A stretch of DNA of 7,404 bases from positions 1-7,404 of the forward strand of contig JALHET010000126.1 in NCBI GenBank assembly GCA_022839525.1. The letters are read 5' to 3'. Below, one piece after another: positions 4,671 to 7,404 of this stretch. Below the pieces are notes generated by a model that did no database searches, had not been told where the DNA came from, and worked only from the letters and a program-made list of their open reading frames with translations. The stretch comes from Lentisphaerota bacterium. Lineage in GTDB: Bacteria; Verrucomicrobiota; Kiritimatiellia; RFP12; UBA1067. Numbering within the stretch: the first letter of the stretch is position 1; each line of letters starts with the position of its first letter. The position numbers and the translations under genes were made by a program.

Positions 4671-7404
4671 TTGAAGACAACGACAATGGGGTTGGCCGCG
4701 ATGCTCGCGCTTTGCGGATGCGTGTTGAAGGTGCCGACACCGGCGGACGTGGAGGTTTCGGCCACTGGCGCGGTGAACACGCCGCAGGCGGCGCTCGCCA
4801 AAGTGAAGGAACTGCGCGCGGCAGGGAAGATCCCCGCCGGCCGTGCGGCGGTGGTGCGTTTCGCCGCAGGCGTTTACGAGCTGACGCAAGAACTCGACGT
4901 GTCCGGCGCGGACGCGCCGATACACTTCAAAGGCGCTCCGGAAGGTAAAACCGTTTTCTCCGGTGCGCGCAAACTGGGACCGTTCACGGCGGGCGCGGAC
5001 GGTATTTGGCGTTGTCCCGTACCGGCGGGGCTTGTTTTCGAACAGGTGTGGGTGAACGGCGCACGCGCGCAGATCGCGAAGAGCCCCAACACGTTCTACA
5101 ACTACGTGCTGTCGTCCGACAGCGAGGGGATGGATCCGATAACGGGTCAAGAAGTTGATTTGGGCAGACGCATGTTGCGCACGGACCCGAAGGCGCTTGC
5201 GTGCCTTGCCGCGTTGCCGCCGGATGAACTGCGTGACGTGGCGATTCATGTGTGGTGGGCCTGGGACTCCGAATGGCAGAAGGTTGCGCGGGTAGACGCG
5301 GAAGATGGCGCGATTTGGTTTCAGGGTCATGTGAATCGCGACTTCTTCATGTGGCCGAAGTGGTGTCCGCGCTTTACGATCGAAAACTGCCGTACCGCGT
5401 TGGACGCGCCGGGCGAATGGTTTCTGGACCGGAAAAAGAGCGAGCTTCTTTACATCCCGCGCGCGGGCGAAAAGCCCGAGAGCACGTTCGCGGCCGTGCC
5501 TGTACTAAAGCGCATCGCGTTCGTGCATGACACGAAGGACGTCACCTTCGACGGCATCACGTTTGCGCACAACTCTTGGACGCTGCCGAGTCCCGGCTTC
5601 AATGCGCGCCAGTCGGCTTACCATGCGGATGCGGCGCTTGAGGTTTCCAACGCCACGCAAGTGGCGTTTTTGAACTGCCGTGTGGAGCATACTGCAGATT
5701 ACGGCCTCTGGTTCAATGCGGGCGCGCATGATTCCTGCGTGCGCCACACGTGGTTCGAGGATCTTGGCGCGGGCGGCGTGCGCCTCGGTGCGCGTACGTG
5801 GAGCACGAACGACGCGCAGGAAACGCTCGTTTCAGGCGTGACGGTGGACGACAACGTGATCACCTCCGGCGGCCACGTTTTCCCTGCCGGGACGGGCGTG
5901 TTCATCACCTATGCCAAGAAGTGCCGCGTGACGCACAACGAAATCTGCGACCTCTACTACTCCGGCATCTGCTGCGGCTGGCGCTGGGGTTACGCGCCCG
6001 CGCCGAACCGGGACAACGAACTTTCCTGGAACCACATCCACCACCTTGGCAAGGGGGTGTTGAGCGACATGGGCTTCATCTACACGCTCGGCGACAGCCG
6101 CGGCACGGTCATTGCCGGCAACCACGGCCACGACATGTTCTCTTACGGCTACACGGGTTCGGGCGGAACAGGTCTCTATCCGGACGAAGGCAGCTACGGC
6201 ATCCTCTGGATCTCGAACCTCATCCACCACACGAAGACATCTGCCCTGAGCCAGCACTACGGACGCGAAAACTTCTTCCGCAACAATATCTTCGCGTTCT
6301 CGACAAAGCCCGAAACGTCCGTGGCGGGCCGCTGGCGCGTGGAAAATGACCACTGCTCGCTCATCTGCTCGAACAACCTTTTCGTGTGGGCAGGCACGGA
6401 AGGGCGTTCGGCTTGGCGCGGCCCCGGAAAGGGACGCCCCGCGCCGGTACACGATCTCGTCTTCGGCTCAAACCTCTGGTGGAGTCCTGACCCCGTGGCG
6501 ACAAACGCGTTTAACGGCGGCACATGGGAGAAGTGGCACGCCGAGGTTGACCATGGCTCCATCCTTGCTGATCCGCGTTTCCGCGACTGGCAGAAGGGCG
6601 ATTGGCACCTGAAGCCGGAGTCGCCCGCATTCAAGATCGGTTTCAAGGAGTGGGACTACACGTTTGCGGGCGTTCGGAAGGAAGATGCCGCTTGGCGCGC
6701 GCGGGCGGCAGCGATCCGCCCTGCTGCCTACAAGGTGGCGCCGGAGCCGCCCCTGAATCCTGGCAAGCGTTCGTTCAGAACCGGGTTCGAGACGCGCCGT
6801 CCGGGTTCGTTCCCGAGCGGAGCGTTCGGCGGCTTTTCGAGCCGCGAGCGCGGCTACGTGATGGAATCCACACGCGCCCACCGCACAGGCAAGCAGGCCC
6901 TTGAAATCCGCGACTTCAAAGGTCTCAAGACGCGTTACTGGCCGCATTTCTACCAGTATTTCAAGGTTGCTTCCGAGACGTTCGTCCTCAAATTCTCGCT
7001 CATGTGCGATGAACGCGCGAACCTGACGTGCGAATGGCGCGAATGGAATCCCTCCGCGAAAAACGGACAGTACGCGATTGGGCCGTACGTCTTCGTGCAG
7101 AACGGCGCATTCCACGTCCGTGCGCGGGAAATGCGGCAGGACGGCAAGGCGTACGGTTTCGACACGAAGATTCCCTCTTATGCGCCGGGTAAATGGTTCG
7201 ACCTTGAATTCACGCTGCACACGCCGAAAACCGGCACGCCCACATGGGACTTCGCGTTCACGGGTGCGGACGGCATCCGCCACGAGATGAAGGGCCTTCT
7301 CTGCTACCATGAGGACTGCGCCGTACCGAACTGGATCGGCTTCCTTTCCAACGCGGACTGCGAAACCGTCTCCTTCATCGACGACTATTCTTACGAGAAC
7401 CGGT
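4671..7404 (+). CDS. Right-handed parallel beta-helix lipoprotein, probable glycoside hydrolase, partial (C-terminus beyond right edge)
   Basis: The frame stays open for 911 codons to the window end. The N-terminus (MKTTTMGLAAMLALCGC) is a lipoprotein signal with a lipobox-like L14-C15-G16-C17. Residues about 36-105 (NTPQAAL to VFSGARKL) form the entry of a pectin-lyase-like helix: a G-x-Y strand (GVYELTQEL), then a capping region ending in an SGxR motif. Repeated beta-helix coils follow from about residue 285 (KDVTFDGITF, ALEVSNATQVAFLNCRVEH, GVTVDDNVIT, CRVTHNEI, DNELSWNHIHHLGKG). The best-conserved block is MGFIYTLG (467-474) and GLYPDEGS (501-508), the probable active-site face, with D505/E506 as candidate residues. 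From about residue 702 a new segment rich in aromatic residues looks like a beta-sandwich (LamG-like or carbohydrate-binding) module. The helix most resembles GH141-type and related polysaccharide-degrading helices, but family and substrate are not certain. It would be anchored in the envelope. It is not preceded by another protein gene. Confidence 0.88.
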   Translation, partial: MKTTTMGLAAMLALCGCVLKVPTPADVEVSATGAVNTPQAALAKVKELRAAGKIPAGRAAVVRFAAGVYELTQELDVSGADAPIHFKGAPEGKTVFSGARKLGPFTAGADGIWRCPVPAGLVFEQVWVNGARAQIAKSPNTFYNYVLSSDSEGMDPITGQEVDLGRRMLRTDPKALACLAALPPDELRDVAIHVWWAWDSEWQKVARVDAEDGAIWFQGHVNRDFFMWPKWCPRFTIENCRTALDAPGEWFLDRKKSELLYIPRAGEKPESTFAAVPVLKRIAFVHDTKDVTFDGITFAHNSWTLPSPGFNARQSAYHADAALEVSNATQVAFLNCRVEHTADYGLWFNAGAHDSCVRHTWFEDLGAGGVRLGARTWSTNDAQETLVSGVTVDDNVITSGGHVFPAGTGVFITYAKKCRVTHNEICDLYYSGICCGWRWGYAPAPNRDNELSWNHIHHLGKGVLSDMGFIYTLGDSRGTVIAGNHGHDMFSYGYTGSGGTGLYPDEGSYGILWISNLIHHTKTSALSQHYGRENFFRNNIFAFSTKPETSVAGRWRVENDHCSLICSNNLFVWAGTEGRSAWRGPGKGRPAPVHDLVFGSNLWWSPDPVATNAFNGGTWEKWHAEVDHGSILADPRFRDWQKGDWHLKPESPAFKIGFKEWDYTFAGVRKEDAAWRARAAAIRPAAYKVAPEPPLNPGKRSFRTGFETRRPGSFPSGAFGGFSSRERGYVMESTRAHRTGKQALEIRDFKGLKTRYWPHFYQYFKVASETFVLKFSLMCDERANLTCEWREWNPSAKNGQYAIGPYVFVQNGAFHVRAREMRQDGKAYGFDTKIPSYAPGKWFDLEFTLHTPKTGTPTWDFAFTGADGIRHEMKGLLCYHEDCAVPNWIGFLSNADCETVSFIDDYSYENR

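Noticed and set aside
4489..4674. Small plus-strand frame across the tRNA giving MVEHLICNHEVVGSNPS
   Set aside because: This is the familiar translation of a tRNA gene, not a protein.
6468..7310. 280-codon minus-strand frame opposite the beta-helix gene
   Set aside because: Antisense to a continuous coding frame with domain motifs; R/H/V-rich composition typical of shadow frames in G+C-rich DNA.

Overview
The window (about 7.4 kb, roughly 58 % G+C by eye, strongly G/C-biased third codon positions) looks like chromosomal DNA of an uncultured carbohydrate-degrading bacterium. Secreted lipoprotein-type proteins, two cell-envelope glycoside-hydrolase-type enzymes, and a single-domain IMP cyclohydrolase with an unusual active-site loop together suggest the Verrucomicrobiota/Kiritimatiellota/Lentisphaerota (PVC) group, though a related phylum is possible. 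This placement is inferred from protein character; no rRNA is present to confirm it.

Layout, left to right. (1) 1-1169, minus strand: a two-gene operon reading leftward, an IMP cyclohydrolase (PurH N-terminal domain only) followed, with an 8-nt overlap, by a PHP-domain phosphoesterase that runs off the left edge. (2) 1170-1333: divergent intergenic region with an A/T-rich perfect palindrome. (3) 1334-2245, plus strand: an unrecognised 303-residue protein with a twin-arginine-type lipoprotein signal and an alternating alpha/beta pattern that suggests a TIM barrel. (4) 2246-2340: short convergent gap with inverted repeats. (5) 2341-4128, minus strand: a secreted GH127/DUF1680-type enzyme with the complete cysteine/zinc catalytic signature. 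(6) 4129-4473: divergent intergenic region with back-to-back promoter candidates and what looks like a broken N-terminal piece of a tyrosine recombinase. (7) 4474-4549: tRNA-Thr(UGU). (8) 4671-7404, plus strand: a very large right-handed beta-helix lipoprotein, starting at TTG and running off the right edge.

Functionally the left end is housekeeping (last step of IMP synthesis plus a nucleotide/RNA phosphoesterase), while the centre and right are exported polysaccharide-degradation functions. The GH127-type enzyme and the beta-helix protein are divergently arranged around the tRNA gene, and both would act in the periplasm or on the cell surface on plant- or algal-type glycans. The most interesting spots are the recombinase relic touching the 5' end of the tRNA, the two U-U mismatches in that tRNA, the altered HPxxH loop of the cyclohydrolase, and the unknown Tat-lipoprotein. 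I found no CRISPR array, no insertion sequence and no complete mobile element.
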